A stretch of DNA of 64,000 nt from positions 62,001 to 126,000 of the forward strand of contig JADKDR010000013.1 of assembly GCA_016714535.1 (NCBI GenBank), written 5' to 3'. The notes under the pieces were generated by a model that was not told where the DNA came from, ran no database searches, and saw only the letters and a program-made list of their open reading frames with translations. The DNA is from Bacteroidota bacterium. GTDB lineage: Bacteria > Bacteroidota > Bacteroidia > AKYH767-A > OLB10. Every line of letters starts with the position of its first letter. Within the stretch, counting starts at the first letter, position 1. Positions 27,544 through 37,022 of this stretch are shown piece after piece. The position numbers and the translations under genes are program-made.

Positions 27544-29553
27544 TTATTTGCCAAGCATTTTTTCAAATTCAGATTCATCAATAATTTTTATTCCCAACTC
27601 ATTCGCTTTATCAATTTTATTCTGACCAGGATCGGAGCCTGCAAGAACAAAAGTGGTCTTACTGCTTACACTGCCCGATGCTTTGCCACCATTGCGTTCT
27701 ATAGCCTCTTTAATTTCATCGCGCTTGTAGTTTGTTAAGGTACCTGTAGCTACTATAGTCATTCCTTTTAAGGTTTCGCTTCGGTTAGCATGCACTTGCT
27801 CGTCAATGGCAAAGTTTAATCCGGCCTCTTCGAGGCGATGAATGATGGTTTTGTTTTTTTCGTTTAAAAAATGTTGCAGTATACTTTGCGCAATTTTTTC
27901 ACCTACCTCCGGTGCAGCAATCAATTCTTCAAAGGTTGCACTACTCAGTGTTTTCATATTCTTAAAATATAGCGCTATTTTTTTTGCAACAGTGTCACCA
28001 ACATAGCGGATACCAATGGCAAACAAAACTTTTTCAAACGGTATTTGGCGCGATTGTGCAATGGCTTCAATCAGGTTTTGTGCACTCTTCTCAGCAAATC
28101 TGTCAAGGGCAAGCAAATCTTCTTTTTTTAAATCATAAATATCAGCAATGGTGGAGACTAAATTTTTTTCTACTAATAGTTCAACGGTTTCACTTCCAAG
28201 GCCATCAATATTCATTGCCTTGCGCGAGGCAAAGTGTTCGATGCGTCCTTTTATTTGGGGCTTGCATCCATTATCATTAGGGCAATAGTGATTGGCTTCG
28301 TTTTCAATGCGCTCGAGCTCGGTGCCACACTCCGGACAATGCGTAATATAATGCACAGGCGCAGCCTGAGGATTGCGTTTGCTAAGGGCTACTGCGGTAA
28401 CCTTCGGAATTATTTCGCCTCCTTTTTCTACATGCACATAGTCATGTTCATGCAGGTCGAGTTTTTCAATGATGTCGGCATTATGCAAAGATGCACGTTT
28501 TACCATGGTGCCTGCAAGTAATACAGGTTGCAAGTTTGCAACCGGAGTAATAGCACCGGTCCGGCCAACCTGATAGGTTACTTTTTGTAATTGTGTGATG
28601 GCACTTTGTGCTTTGTACTTATAAGCAATGGCCCAACGTGGCGATTTTGCAGTATAGCCCAATTCATCTTGCAATCGGTAGTCATTTATTTTTATCACTA
28701 CACCATCAATATCAAAACTCAATTGTTCGCGCGCCTGTTCCCATTCGTTTATATACGCAAGAACTTCGTCAAGCGATTTGCATTTTGCATAAGAGTCAGA
28801 AACTTTAAAACCCCATTCTTTTGCTTTGCGCAAACTATCGTAATGCGAGTGTATAGTTAAGTTATCACCATACAGCCCATACAGGAAGCAATCTAATTTT
28901 CTTCGAGCCACCTCGGCACTATCTTGTAACTTAAGTGTGCCACTGGCAAAATTGCGTGGATTAGCTGCCGGTGCTTCACCTATTTCGATTTTCTCTGCAT
29001 TTATTTTATCAAAGGTAGAACGATGCATTAATACCTCTCCACGTATTTCAAAAGTTTCGGGATAATCGCCTTTGTGCAACTTTAATGGTATGCTGCGTAT
29101 AGTCCTGACGTTATTGGTAACATCATCGCCCTCCACGCCATCGCCTCGTGTAACAGCCTGGGTAAGCACCCCATTTACATAAGTAATTCCTATGGCTACA
29201 CCATCATATTTCAATTCGCACACATATTCAAATTGGTCGCCTATTGATTTGCGAATACGGTTGTCAAACTCACGCAATTCATCTTCCGAATAAGTGTTAC
29301 CCAACGAGAGCATTGGATATTTATGCTTTACAGTAGCAAACGATTTGCTTACAGTGCCGCCTACGCGCTGCGCAGGCGACTCGGGCAAAGCAAGTTCAGG
29401 GTAATCTTTTTCTAGTTGCAGTAACTCCTCGAGCAAGCGATCGAATTCATAATCGCTTATTAATGACTCTGACAAAACATAATAATGATAATTATACTCT
29501 TCAATTATTTTACTTAGATATTCAATCCGTTTTTGTGCTTCTTCTTTTTTCAT
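27544..29553 (-). CDS. ligA: NAD-dependent DNA ligase
   Basis: A complete 669-residue LigA (usual length about 670). The adenylation motif CELKYDGVAIG contains the lysine that forms the AMP adduct. An OB fold, a four-Cys zinc finger (from CPECGTELER to CPNDNGC), helix-hairpin-helix repeats and a C-terminal BRCT domain (LKGMTIVATGTLTNYKRDE, about 597-669) follow in order. It seals nicks in replication and repair using NAD+. It is convergent with the aldehyde dehydrogenase and follows prmC by 39 bases. Confidence 0.98.
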   Translation of the reverse strand: MKKEEAQKRIEYLSKIIEEYNYHYYVLSESLISDYEFDRLLEELLQLEKDYPELALPESPAQRVGGTVSKSFATVKHKYPMLSLGNTYSEDELREFDNRIRKSIGDQFEYVCELKYDGVAIGITYVNGVLTQAVTRGDGVEGDDVTNNVRTIRSIPLKLHKGDYPETFEIRGEVLMHRSTFDKINAEKIEIGEAPAANPRNFASGTLKLQDSAEVARRKLDCFLYGLYGDNLTIHSHYDSLRKAKEWGFKVSDSYAKCKSLDEVLAYINEWEQAREQLSFDIDGVVIKINDYRLQDELGYTAKSPRWAIAYKYKAQSAITQLQKVTYQVGRTGAITPVANLQPVLLAGTMVKRASLHNADIIEKLDLHEHDYVHVEKGGEIIPKVTAVALSKRNPQAAPVHYITHCPECGTELERIENEANHYCPNDNGCKPQIKGRIEHFASRKAMNIDGLGSETVELLVEKNLVSTIADIYDLKKEDLLALDRFAEKSAQNLIEAIAQSRQIPFEKVLFAIGIRYVGDTVAKKIALYFKNMKTLSSATFEELIAAPEVGEKIAQSILQHFLNEKNKTIIHRLEEAGLNFAIDEQVHANRSETLKGMTIVATGTLTNYKRDEIKEAIERNGGKASGSVSSKTTFVLAGSDPGQNKIDKANELGIKIIDESEFEKMLGK

Positions 29554-29592
29554 AGCGAGCTTTTTTTTAATTCAGTACTTCTTTGGATATGT

Positions 29593-30471
29593 TTAAAAAT
29601 TAGTTGTTAATTCATTATTACATTGAATAATAATAAAGCGCTCTTTGCCAACAATATCCTTTTCGATTTTACAATTTTCAAATCCTTGATTTGAAAACAA
29701 CTCCAGCATTTCTTTTCCTTTTTTTTCGTTTATCTCAAATGCCGCCAAACGCAGCTTGGGGGCCTGTTTCATTAGTGTTGCCAATTGCCTGTAAAAGGAT
29801 AAGGAATCGTTGCTATAATCAAATAAGGCAAGGTGGGGTTCGTAATCAAGAACATTTTTATGCATCAACTCTTTATCGTCAATTGTTACATAAGGGGGAT
29901 TGCTAACAAACACATTTGCGTTTTGCATAGCAACCTTAAGCTTATTGCCGTAATTAAAAATATCATCAACAAAAAAATCTATCTGGCATTTATTTAATTG
30001 TGCATTTTCTAAGGCAACATGTATGGCTTCTGGCGAAATATCAATGCCCACAACATTGGCATATTTTAGTTGATGTTTGATACCAAGTGCCATACAGCCG
30101 CTGCCGGTACAAAAGTCTATTACATAAGGCTGAGTTATGTTTTTGAGTAAGCCGTTTATCTTTATTACTAGCTCTTCGGTTTCTGGCCGAGGTATAAGCA
30201 CATGTTTATTTACATATAACTTGAGATTATCAAAGTATACAACTCCGGTTACATATTGAACTGGTTCATGATTAAGCAACCGTTGCATGCATTGTTCTAC
30301 TTCAGCTATAAGAAGAGGCGAATACGCAGCATTAAGTGCAAGGGTCAATTCAGAAAAATTGCATTTAAGTATATGACAAAATAAGATGCGTGATATACTC
30401 TCGGCCTCATGTTTTTCATAGCTAGCGCTTAATCTGCTGATGCATTCTTTGTATTGTTCTGATAGTGTCAA
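29593..30471 (-). CDS. prmC: Release factor glutamine methyltransferase
   Basis: A 292-residue class-I SAM methyltransferase of the PrmC/HemK family, which methylates the GGQ glutamine of peptide chain release factors. Landmarks are YVTGVVYF, the LIPRPETEELV motif, the SAM-binding VIDFCTGSGCMALG and the catalytic VSNPPYVT. It is divergent from ribD with about 50 bases between the two starts; ligA follows it on the same strand. Confidence 0.95.
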   Translation of the reverse strand: MTLSEQYKECISRLSASYEKHEAESISRILFCHILKCNFSELTLALNAAYSPLLIAEVEQCMQRLLNHEPVQYVTGVVYFDNLKLYVNKHVLIPRPETEELVIKINGLLKNITQPYVIDFCTGSGCMALGIKHQLKYANVVGIDISPEAIHVALENAQLNKCQIDFFVDDIFNYGNKLKVAMQNANVFVSNPPYVTIDDKELMHKNVLDYEPHLALFDYSNDSLSFYRQLATLMKQAPKLRLAAFEINEKKGKEMLELFSNQGFENCKIEKDIVGKERFIIIQCNNELTTNF

Positions 30472-30499
30472 TTCTTAATTTTTATTTTCCTTCGCAAAG

Positions 30500-30507
30500 T
30501 ATTTTTG
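30500..30507 (+). promoter_or_regulatory. -7 promoter element of ribD
   Basis: TATTTTTG, an exact TAnnTTTG match, ends 16 bases before the GTG start of ribD. Confidence 0.45.
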
Positions 30508-30523
30508 CAAATAAACCATTCCT

Positions 30524-31582
30524 GTGACAAATCACGAAAAATATATGAGGCGATGCCTTCAACTTGCCAAGTTGGGCGAAGGCCATGTTGCCCCCAATCC
30601 AATGGTTGGTGCAGTATTGGTTTACAAAGACCGCATTATAGGTGAGGGGTATCATCAACAATTCGGAAAGGCACATGCAGAGGTTAATTGTATACAAAGC
30701 GTGCATGATGAATCGCTATTGCCCGCATCTACTTTATATGTTTCGTTAGAGCCTTGCTCACATTTTGCAAAAACACCGCCTTGTTCCGACCTCATAATAA
30801 AAAATAAAATAGGTCATGTTGTGGTAGGTATTACCGATAATTCGGATAAGGTAAATGGAAAAGGAATTGCGCAGTTGCGCAATGCGGGAGTGCATGTTAC
30901 AAAATCAGTGCTCGAGCGAGAATGCTATGAGATTAACCGATTTTTCTTTACGGCAAATAAATTGAAGCGTCCGTATGTAATTTTAAAATGGGCGCAATCT
31001 GCTGATGGATTTATTGCACCTGATGTGCGGCAAAAAGGTAAAATAGAATGGATTAGCAATCAGATTTCGCAAATGCTTGTGCATAAATGGCGGGCTTCCA
31101 TACAAGCGATAATGGCAGGAACACAAACAATTATAGATGATAATCCTCAATTGACCACACGTAACTGGCATGGCCATAATCCGGTCAAGGTTATCATTGA
31201 CAAAAATCTGCGCATTCCTTCTCAAGCAAATGTTTTTCAAGAATCAGGAAATACCATCGTATATACAAGCATGGCATCTATTAACCAACCAAATGCAGAA
31301 ATGGTTATTTGGGAGAGAGATAGAATTTCAATTAAGAATATTTTAGACGATTTGTATAACCGCCATATTCACTCGCTTATGGTAGAGGGAGGTGCAGCAC
31401 TATTACAAAGTTTTATGGAGGATGGTTTATGGGATGAGGCACAAGTTTTTATATCTAATAAAAAGTTGGAGCAAGGGGTTAAAGCTCCTGTTTTCGAAGG
31501 TGTCTTACAATGCAGCGAAATGCTGGGCAATGATCAACTAAATTGTTACCACCCTACATATAGGCCTATAGTTGATAGATAA
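30524..31582 (+). CDS. ribD: Bifunctional riboflavin biosynthesis protein RibD
   Basis: A 352-residue fusion of pyrimidine deaminase and reductase, catalysing two steps of riboflavin synthesis. The deaminase domain (1-145) has the zinc motifs GKAHAEVNCI and PCSHFAKTPPCSDLI. The reductase domain has LKWAQSADGFIA, AIMAGTQTIIDDNPQLT and LMVEGGAALLQSF. The start is GTG 30524; the next Met (YMRRCLQLA) would remove conserved residues, and the promoter box supports GTG. Confidence 0.95.
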   Translation: MTNHEKYMRRCLQLAKLGEGHVAPNPMVGAVLVYKDRIIGEGYHQQFGKAHAEVNCIQSVHDESLLPASTLYVSLEPCSHFAKTPPCSDLIIKNKIGHVVVGITDNSDKVNGKGIAQLRNAGVHVTKSVLERECYEINRFFFTANKLKRPYVILKWAQSADGFIAPDVRQKGKIEWISNQISQMLVHKWRASIQAIMAGTQTIIDDNPQLTTRNWHGHNPVKVIIDKNLRIPSQANVFQESGNTIVYTSMASINQPNAEMVIWERDRISIKNILDDLYNRHIHSLMVEGGAALLQSFMEDGLWDEAQVFISNKKLEQGVKAPVFEGVLQCSEMLGNDQLNCYHPTYRPIVDR

Positions 31583-31641
31583 ATTAATGTTAGGTAAAAT
31601 ATGGCAATTATTTTATTAACTTAGCAGCCCTTTTTCTATTC

Positions 31642-33000
31642 ATGTACCGCCACACACATATTCTGCTAATACTATGGCTTGGGCTTATTAACAATATAGC
31701 CGCCCAGGTAATTCAGCATCCTACCGGATTATACATATTGAATGATTCGTTGAATGGTTCTATTTCATCTGATTTGCTGACCTACGAGCAGGCAGATGGT
31801 TATGTATGTCGCTATAAATGGTCAGCGTTGCATACGGCTCCAAACGTGTACAATTTTCAGGCTTTACTAAGCAATATACATACGGCACACCAGCATGGCA
31901 AAAAAGTATGTATAGCTGTTACTGCTGGCAATGGAACTCCTGCCTGGCTTTTTACTGAAGGCGCAGAAAAACTTTCGTTTAAAGAAATTACGTATCGGGG
32001 CGAAGGAGAAAAATTAATTAACGTAGTAATGGCACCACCCTGGGATGGTGTGTTTCTGAAATATTATTTTCAATTTTTAGAAGAATTAAAAAGTGTGCTT
32101 AATGCCGATACAGCTACCTATAATACAGTAGCTCAAATAAAGGTATGTGGCATAAATAATTATACAGCAGAGCTTGCACTGCCACGATTGGTGTACGAAA
32201 CCAATGGCAACGACACCACTACCAATGCGCACGACATCTGGCTCGCGGCAGGCTATCGCCCAAGCAAAGTGATGGATGCTTATGGATTAATATTAAAAAA
32301 ATACATCAAGCTTTTTAAAGACAAGCCGCTGGATGTGCCTATGGTGCCCGACCCTTATAGTTTTCCACTTATTAGTAATGAAGGAAATATTATTCATAAA
32401 AATAATCAGAGCATTGCTGCCCGATTAATTAATAAAGCTGTTAACAGTGGCAGTAAACGAATGATGATACAATGGAATGCTTTTTCGAAAAACTTTGTGC
32501 CTTCATTAATTGATACAGCCATGTTTAATGGTGCGCAAGGTGGCTTACAGGTTTCGTTTAAATACTTTGGCAACCCATCGGCTGCGTTACACGATTCGTT
32601 AAAATTTCTTTTTGAATATGCCTATGCCAAAAATATAAATTACATGGAGGTTCATCCCAATACCTTGCGCAATCTGCCTGATGCGTGTACCTATGGTCAT
32701 GAGTTATTGCATAAACGTGATGGGCTGCAACCCGAAATTGAATTGGCAGCTATAGCGCAAAATGCTCCGAACCCATTTTCAGACTTTACCTCCATTACAC
32801 TCACTGCTGATTTGCCTCGGAAGCCATTGCTTGAGATTTATAATGCCAACGGACAGCTTATAAATAAGATAAAGCCGGTAAAAAGAGGAGAAAATACCTA
32901 CATCTATTTTGTAGATGGAAATTATCTGATTCCGGGAACGTATATATACACCGTTAAATTAGAAGATAAGCTGTTGAGTGGAAAAATGGTGAAGCAGTAG
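31642..33000 (+). CDS. Secreted glycosidase-like protein with T9SS type A sorting domain
   Basis: A 452-residue protein with signal peptide (1-21, ending NIAAQ). The body (about 25-365) resembles a beta/alpha-barrel glycoside hydrolase of the GH42-like type: YEQADGYVCRYKWSALHTAPNVYNF near the start, KVCIAVTAGNGTPAWL, and later IQWNAFSKNFVPSL. I cannot confirm the catalytic Glu pair. The C-terminal 80 residues (AQNAPNPFSDFTSITLTA, PGTYIYTVKLED, KMVKQ) form a T9SS type A sorting domain. So it is likely a surface or extracellular protein; the substrate is unknown. Confidence 0.72.
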   Translation: MYRHTHILLILWLGLINNIAAQVIQHPTGLYILNDSLNGSISSDLLTYEQADGYVCRYKWSALHTAPNVYNFQALLSNIHTAHQHGKKVCIAVTAGNGTPAWLFTEGAEKLSFKEITYRGEGEKLINVVMAPPWDGVFLKYYFQFLEELKSVLNADTATYNTVAQIKVCGINNYTAELALPRLVYETNGNDTTTNAHDIWLAAGYRPSKVMDAYGLILKKYIKLFKDKPLDVPMVPDPYSFPLISNEGNIIHKNNQSIAARLINKAVNSGSKRMMIQWNAFSKNFVPSLIDTAMFNGAQGGLQVSFKYFGNPSAALHDSLKFLFEYAYAKNINYMEVHPNTLRNLPDACTYGHELLHKRDGLQPEIELAAIAQNAPNPFSDFTSITLTADLPRKPLLEIYNANGQLINKIKPVKRGENTYIYFVDGNYLIPGTYIYTVKLEDKLLSGKMVKQ

Positions 33001-33080
33001 GGGTAAGAGGCACTAACCCTGCAAACAGCTCCGTGGTTCTACTATGAATAGTGAATTGCCTTAGGCTAACTCACTGCAAG

Positions 33081-34490
33081 TTAAATAAACTTTATTTTTT
33101 TGGCTGCAAACATGCACATGCGTAGTAGAATAAGGCCATGTGTAAAACGCGAAATATTTGTGTCGCCATAGGTCCTTTCGCGATAGCGAATTGGAATTTC
33201 AACAATGCGCATGTTTAATTTGTATGCACCAAATATCAAATCGAAATCGCCAAAGGGATCGAAGTCACCAAAAAATTTCCGGTTGATAACCAGGTTGTCG
33301 TAGTCTTTGCGAAAGATTACCTTAGTACCACACAGTGTATCTTTAAATGGTTGCTCAAGCAACCATGTAAAAGCAGATGAGAAGAATTTGTTTCCAAGCA
33401 GGTTTAAAAAGCGCATGGCTTCTTTTTCCATTTGATAGATAAGCCTCGAGCCATTAATAAAATCGCCTTGTCCACTGGCAATAGCATTGTAAAACTTTGG
33501 CAGGTCTTCAGGTGGAACGGTAAGGTCAGCATCTAGTATCATTAGTATATCGCTGGTCGACATTGCAAATCCGGTTTTTACTGCATCATTTTTTCCTTTA
33601 CCAGGTTGTTGTCCTATCTTGATATCATATTGGCCCTCATATTTTTTCTTTATCTCCTGTATCACTTGCCAGGTATTGTCGGTACTATTGCCTTCTATAA
33701 ATATTATTTCCTGGTGTTTGCTGAATTTGGGCATCCGTGTAATGGCATTTTCAATATTGCCCGCTTCGTTTCGTGCAGGTATTACAATCGATACAGAATA
33801 TTTTTCATCCAAATTTTTTTCGGTTTCATGCTTGGGCTTTGCAAACGAATACATATTTAATGCAAAGAATTTGAATATTGGTAAACGTACCAATATCTTA
33901 TTGCACAATGGGGCAAGAAGCGGTATGCGAAAAGGTAACAACATTGAATTTACTCTGCGATAAACATCAAAGCCGGACAGTTCGAGCAAATTACGAATGT
34001 CTTGTTGCGACAGCCAGTTTTGATTCGGTGTTTTGGTTTTAATTCCCAATCGCTCTCCCCATTTTATAACGGGTTCCCATAGATAACTGTAATAGGTGAT
34101 TATTATTTTTGTGTATTGATGACACACTCGGTGAAGTTGCTCAAATACCTGCTGCACATCATCCACATAGCCTATTAGATTTGATAGAATTATCAAATCA
34201 AATTTTTGATCAAGTTGAATGTCTTCGGCACTCATTACAAGAAAGTCCACATCCTTGAATTGCGATTTGGCAATCTCAATCATGTTAGCGCTAAAGTCTA
34301 TTCCGGTTTTATTTTTTCCGTTAATTTCGTGAATCAATTCTCCTGTGCCACATCCAATTTCAAGAACCGAATAATTTTCGTGAGAAAAATAATTGCAATA
34401 CTTAGTAATGTCATCCCAATAATAGCGGTGACTTTTGCGATTTTTAACCCGGTTGCCGGCAATCTGATCAAAATATTCTTTCTTATTCAC
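33081..34490 (-). CDS. Fused SAM methyltransferase and family-2 glycosyltransferase
   Basis: A 469-residue two-domain protein. Residues about 1-190 are a class-I methyltransferase (SVLEIGCGTGELIHEI, FDLIILSNLIGYVDDVQ). Residues about 230-469 are a DPM1-like family-2 glycosyltransferase (SIVIPARNEAGNIENAI, then ILDADLTVPPEDLPKFY with the DxD metal motif). The glycosyltransferase end has RYGDT-like RERTYGDTNISRF and a hydrophobic tail. No ATG begins the conserved region; I use GTG 34490 (VNKKEYFDQIAGNR), while TTG 34547 next to the upstream stop is an alternative. It is co-directional with the FkbM methyltransferase, so both probably act on a surface glycan or lipid-linked sugar. Confidence 0.85.
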   Translation of the reverse strand: MNKKEYFDQIAGNRVKNRKSHRYYWDDITKYCNYFSHENYSVLEIGCGTGELIHEINGKNKTGIDFSANMIEIAKSQFKDVDFLVMSAEDIQLDQKFDLIILSNLIGYVDDVQQVFEQLHRVCHQYTKIIITYYSYLWEPVIKWGERLGIKTKTPNQNWLSQQDIRNLLELSGFDVYRRVNSMLLPFRIPLLAPLCNKILVRLPIFKFFALNMYSFAKPKHETEKNLDEKYSVSIVIPARNEAGNIENAITRMPKFSKHQEIIFIEGNSTDNTWQVIQEIKKKYEGQYDIKIGQQPGKGKNDAVKTGFAMSTSDILMILDADLTVPPEDLPKFYNAIASGQGDFINGSRLIYQMEKEAMRFLNLLGNKFFSSAFTWLLEQPFKDTLCGTKVIFRKDYDNLVINRKFFGDFDPFGDFDLIFGAYKLNMRIVEIPIRYRERTYGDTNISRFTHGLILLRMCMFAAKKIKFI

Positions 34491-34547
34491 TGTTAGAAAA
34501 GTATAGCGTTTTATGAAAACGGGGGCAATGATAACATATTTCAACAA

Positions 34548-35297
34548 TTAGGCACTTTCCATTCGCCTAACGTAGATGTTGAAATATTTTTCTTCGTGTA
34601 CAGGTAAAGCCAGCAAGTCTTGCATACTCATAAGTTTTTGCTCGCCATCTGTAAACAAAAAAATTTGAAAGCCTAGTTGGAATAAAAAGTCAGCGAATTC
34701 CTTTACACTGCTGCCTGATTTTTGTAAACCATAAGGCCATAATTCTGAAAGTAATTTTATTTGATGATTATACTCAAGGCATTGTTTCATCCCTTTCAGG
34801 GCAAACATTTCAAATCCCTGAATATCCATTTTTATAAAATCAACTTTCTTATTTCTTTGCAAATAACTATCTATGCTCACGCAAGGCATTTCGTACTTTG
34901 TTTTATACGATTCGGGCTCATAGGTTCGATGGTCCACATTCAAGAAGTCAGAAACGTATACAGTTACCGTTCCATTTTGCTCGCTAACAGCATTGGGGTT
35001 AAGCGAAACATTTGCTAAGGAAAAGCAATTGCGTTGCAGGTACTCAAAGTTTTTTTTGTCAGGCTCAAAGGCATGCACATACCCTTTGATTCCTACAAGC
35101 CTTGAAATTATTTTCGTATAGAACCCAATATTTGCTCCTATATCACAAACGATGTCGCCCTTTTTGATATTTTCATTCAGAAGTTCAATTTCGTGAGCAT
35201 CTTGTTTGAACTTAAAGTAAGGGTAAATAATATTGTAAACCGGAAAGCAATTTTCATAAAGAAAATTGCCAAGGCGTGTTTGAACTGTTTTTTGCAT
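34548..35297 (-). CDS. FkbM-family methyltransferase
   Basis: A 249-residue SAM-dependent methyltransferase of the FkbM family. VCDIGANIGFYTKII is the SAM site, HAFEPDKKNFEYLQRN the second motif, and VDFIKMDIQGFEMFALKGM the conserved core of FkbM proteins, which O-methylate sugars or polyketides. It precedes the methyltransferase-glycosyltransferase fusion with the stop codon directly adjacent to a potential TTG start, consistent with one transcript for glycan modification. Substrate is not evident. Confidence 0.88.
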   Translation of the reverse strand: MQKTVQTRLGNFLYENCFPVYNIIYPYFKFKQDAHEIELLNENIKKGDIVCDIGANIGFYTKIISRLVGIKGYVHAFEPDKKNFEYLQRNCFSLANVSLNPNAVSEQNGTVTVYVSDFLNVDHRTYEPESYKTKYEMPCVSIDSYLQRNKKVDFIKMDIQGFEMFALKGMKQCLEYNHQIKLLSELWPYGLQKSGSSVKEFADFLFQLGFQIFLFTDGEQKLMSMQDLLALPVHEEKYFNIYVRRMESA

Positions 35298-35338
35298 ACG
35301 ATTCGAATCCTTTTATATAAAGGAAGAAGGTATTTAAT

Positions 35339-35986
35339 TTACTTGGCTGCGTCTGCCAGGAATTTGGCCAGCCCTATATCCGTTAATGGATGTTTTAATA
35401 AATCAGTTATAGCATTTAATGGGCAGGTGGCCACATCGGCACCGATTTTAGCGCACTGAATAATGTGCATAGGATGGCGAATAGATGCTGCCAATATTTT
35501 TGTATTAAATCCATAGTTGTCATAAATGGTGCGTATATCCTCTATTAATACCATGCCATCGGTACTTACATCATCTAACCTTCCTAGAAATGGTGAAACG
35601 TACGTTGCACCAGCCTTTGCTGCCAGCAATGCCTGCCCTGCAGAAAAAACAAGGGTGCAGTTGGTTCGAATTCCCTTTTTTGAGAAATATTTTAATGCTT
35701 TTACTCCCTCTTTAATCATCGGTACTTTTACAACAATATTTTTGTGTAAGGCAGCCAATGCTTCGCCTTCTTTTATAATACCGGCAAAATCGGTGCTGAT
35801 AACTTCTGCACTTACATCGCCATCAACAATGTTGCATATATCTATATAGTGTTGCCTGATTTTTTCTTCGCCCTTAATTCCTTCTTTAGCCATGAGCGAT
35901 GGGTTGGTGGTTACACCATCAAGTACGCCAAGGTCATTGGCTTCTTTTATTTGTGCAAGGTTTGCTGTGTCAATAAAAAATAACAT
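35339..35986 (-). CDS. Fructose-6-phosphate aldolase / transaldolase, small type
   Basis: A 215-residue class-I aldolase of the FSA/TalC group, much shorter than classical transaldolase. It opens MLFFIDTANLAQIKEAN and continues DGVTTNPSL; the Schiff-base lysine is K87 in NIVVKVPM. CTLVFSAGQALLAAKAG and YVSPFLGRLDD are also typical. It either transfers dihydroxyacetone units in the pentose phosphate pathway or cleaves fructose 6-phosphate; sequence alone does not separate these. It lies downstream of the SRP RNA on the same strand. Confidence 0.92.
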   Translation of the reverse strand: MLFFIDTANLAQIKEANDLGVLDGVTTNPSLMAKEGIKGEEKIRQHYIDICNIVDGDVSAEVISTDFAGIIKEGEALAALHKNIVVKVPMIKEGVKALKYFSKKGIRTNCTLVFSAGQALLAAKAGATYVSPFLGRLDDVSTDGMVLIEDIRTIYDNYGFNTKILAASIRHPMHIIQCAKIGADVATCPLNAITDLLKHPLTDIGLAKFLADAAK

Positions 35987-36149
35987 ATTACAATTATTCT
36001 TGGTTTAAAGTATTGATTTTTATACTAGCTACTTCATTATATATGAGGTAGGTTTAAAGGGGTGAATCAGAAATACACTGAGCTTAATTAACAGCGATTG
36101 ATAGGAATGAAGCCAACATTATAAGTATCAGGAACAACGACAACCAATA

Positions 36150-36251
36150 AAAAATGGGTAAGCTACTTACATCGCACCGCTACAACCGCATGTCCTTGCT
36201 CCGTTCCCGGCCTGGGGAGGTTAGCAGGAGCTGGTCGTATAAGACTTACCC
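36150..36251 (-). ncRNA. ffs: Signal recognition particle RNA, small bacterial type
   Basis: On the minus strand an RNA of about 102 bases shows the conserved SRP helix-8 region: CCTCCCCAGGCCGGGAACGG then GAGCAAGGAC, i.e. a GGAA-type tetraloop with the asymmetric loop residues that bind Ffh. The ends pair: GGGTAAG (36251-36245) with CTTACCC (36162-36156), followed by a T6 run (36154-36149) that serves as terminator. The distal region GCGGTTGTAGCGGTGCGATGT is like other Bacteroidota SRP RNAs I know. A perfect promoter lies immediately upstream. Exact ends are estimated. Confidence 0.88.
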
Positions 36252-36255
36252 GGGG

Positions 36256-36285
36256 CAAAAGTAAGAATCAATTTATCGAATCAAA
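36256..36285 (-). promoter_or_regulatory. Consensus promoter of the SRP RNA
   Basis: TTTG (36285-36282), an 18-base spacer and TACTTTTG (36263-36256) on the minus strand, both exact matches to the Bacteroidota consensus, ending 5 bases before the RNA's predicted 5' end. The rest of the gap to 36485 holds nothing I recognise. Confidence 0.8.
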
Positions 36286-36485
36286 ATTATTTGACTTACT
36301 TATTTTTCGAAAGTAGTCCAACCGGGTCATTTTATTATTTTATGATCTAAGGAAATAAGCAGCAAGCATTACCCTCCGGCAATGGTGTTTTTACTATTTA
36401 AGCATTGTTTAAGCATAAATTTTAGATCGCATCTATAATTGCCAAAGTATTTTTTTAGGTTTGCTCAATTTAATTTAACAAGCTC

Positions 36486-37022
36486 TTGAACAATTCAGAA
36501 TTATTAAAGCACTGTATTAAGTATGCAACATTATATGCTTTGGCCGGTTTTGGGCTGTTTGTTATCCTCAGTTTTATAACAGATAACCCAATGGGTAATA
36601 TTTCACTACTTGGTACTCCGGTGTTTATTGCTTTTATTTGTTATTCGCAAAAAAATTATCGTGATCAACAACTCAAAGGTTCGATAACCTATGGGCAGGC
36701 AGTTCAAGTTGGTTTATATACGGTGGTATTTTCTTCTCTTATGTTTTGTTTACTCTTGTATTTATATGTTGGATTTTTGCGGCCTGATATTTTTAACAAT
36801 TACAAGCAGTTTACCCTCGATCAATTTCAAAAACTAAGCGATATGGGTATTATGAGCCAACTGGCTGAGAAGTCTATATCTGAAGCTGAAAAGCTTACAC
36901 CTGGTGCAGTTGTGCAGGGCGAATGTTTAAACAAATTATTGGGCGGTTTAATCATTGTGCTTATATCTTCGGCAGTGTTTAAAAAACAAGAACCTATTAA
37001 CCCTTCAAATGATCTTATATAA
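36486..37022 (+). CDS. DUF4199 membrane protein
   Basis: A 178-residue protein with about four membrane segments (17-32, 40-55, 75-95, 150-165). LLKHCIKYATLYALAGFGLFV, KGSITYGQAVQVGLYTVVFSS and the Met/Gln-rich loop identify the DUF4199 family, almost confined to Bacteroidota. The start is TTG 36486; no ATG precedes the conserved region. The stop overlaps the next ATG by one base (TAATG), coupling it to a glycosyltransferase, an arrangement seen often in the phylum. Role unknown, possibly a partner of the glycosyltransferase. Confidence 0.82.
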   Translation: MNNSELLKHCIKYATLYALAGFGLFVILSFITDNPMGNISLLGTPVFIAFICYSQKNYRDQQLKGSITYGQAVQVGLYTVVFSSLMFCLLLYLYVGFLRPDIFNNYKQFTLDQFQKLSDMGIMSQLAEKSISEAEKLTPGAVVQGECLNKLLGGLIIVLISSAVFKKQEPINPSNDLI

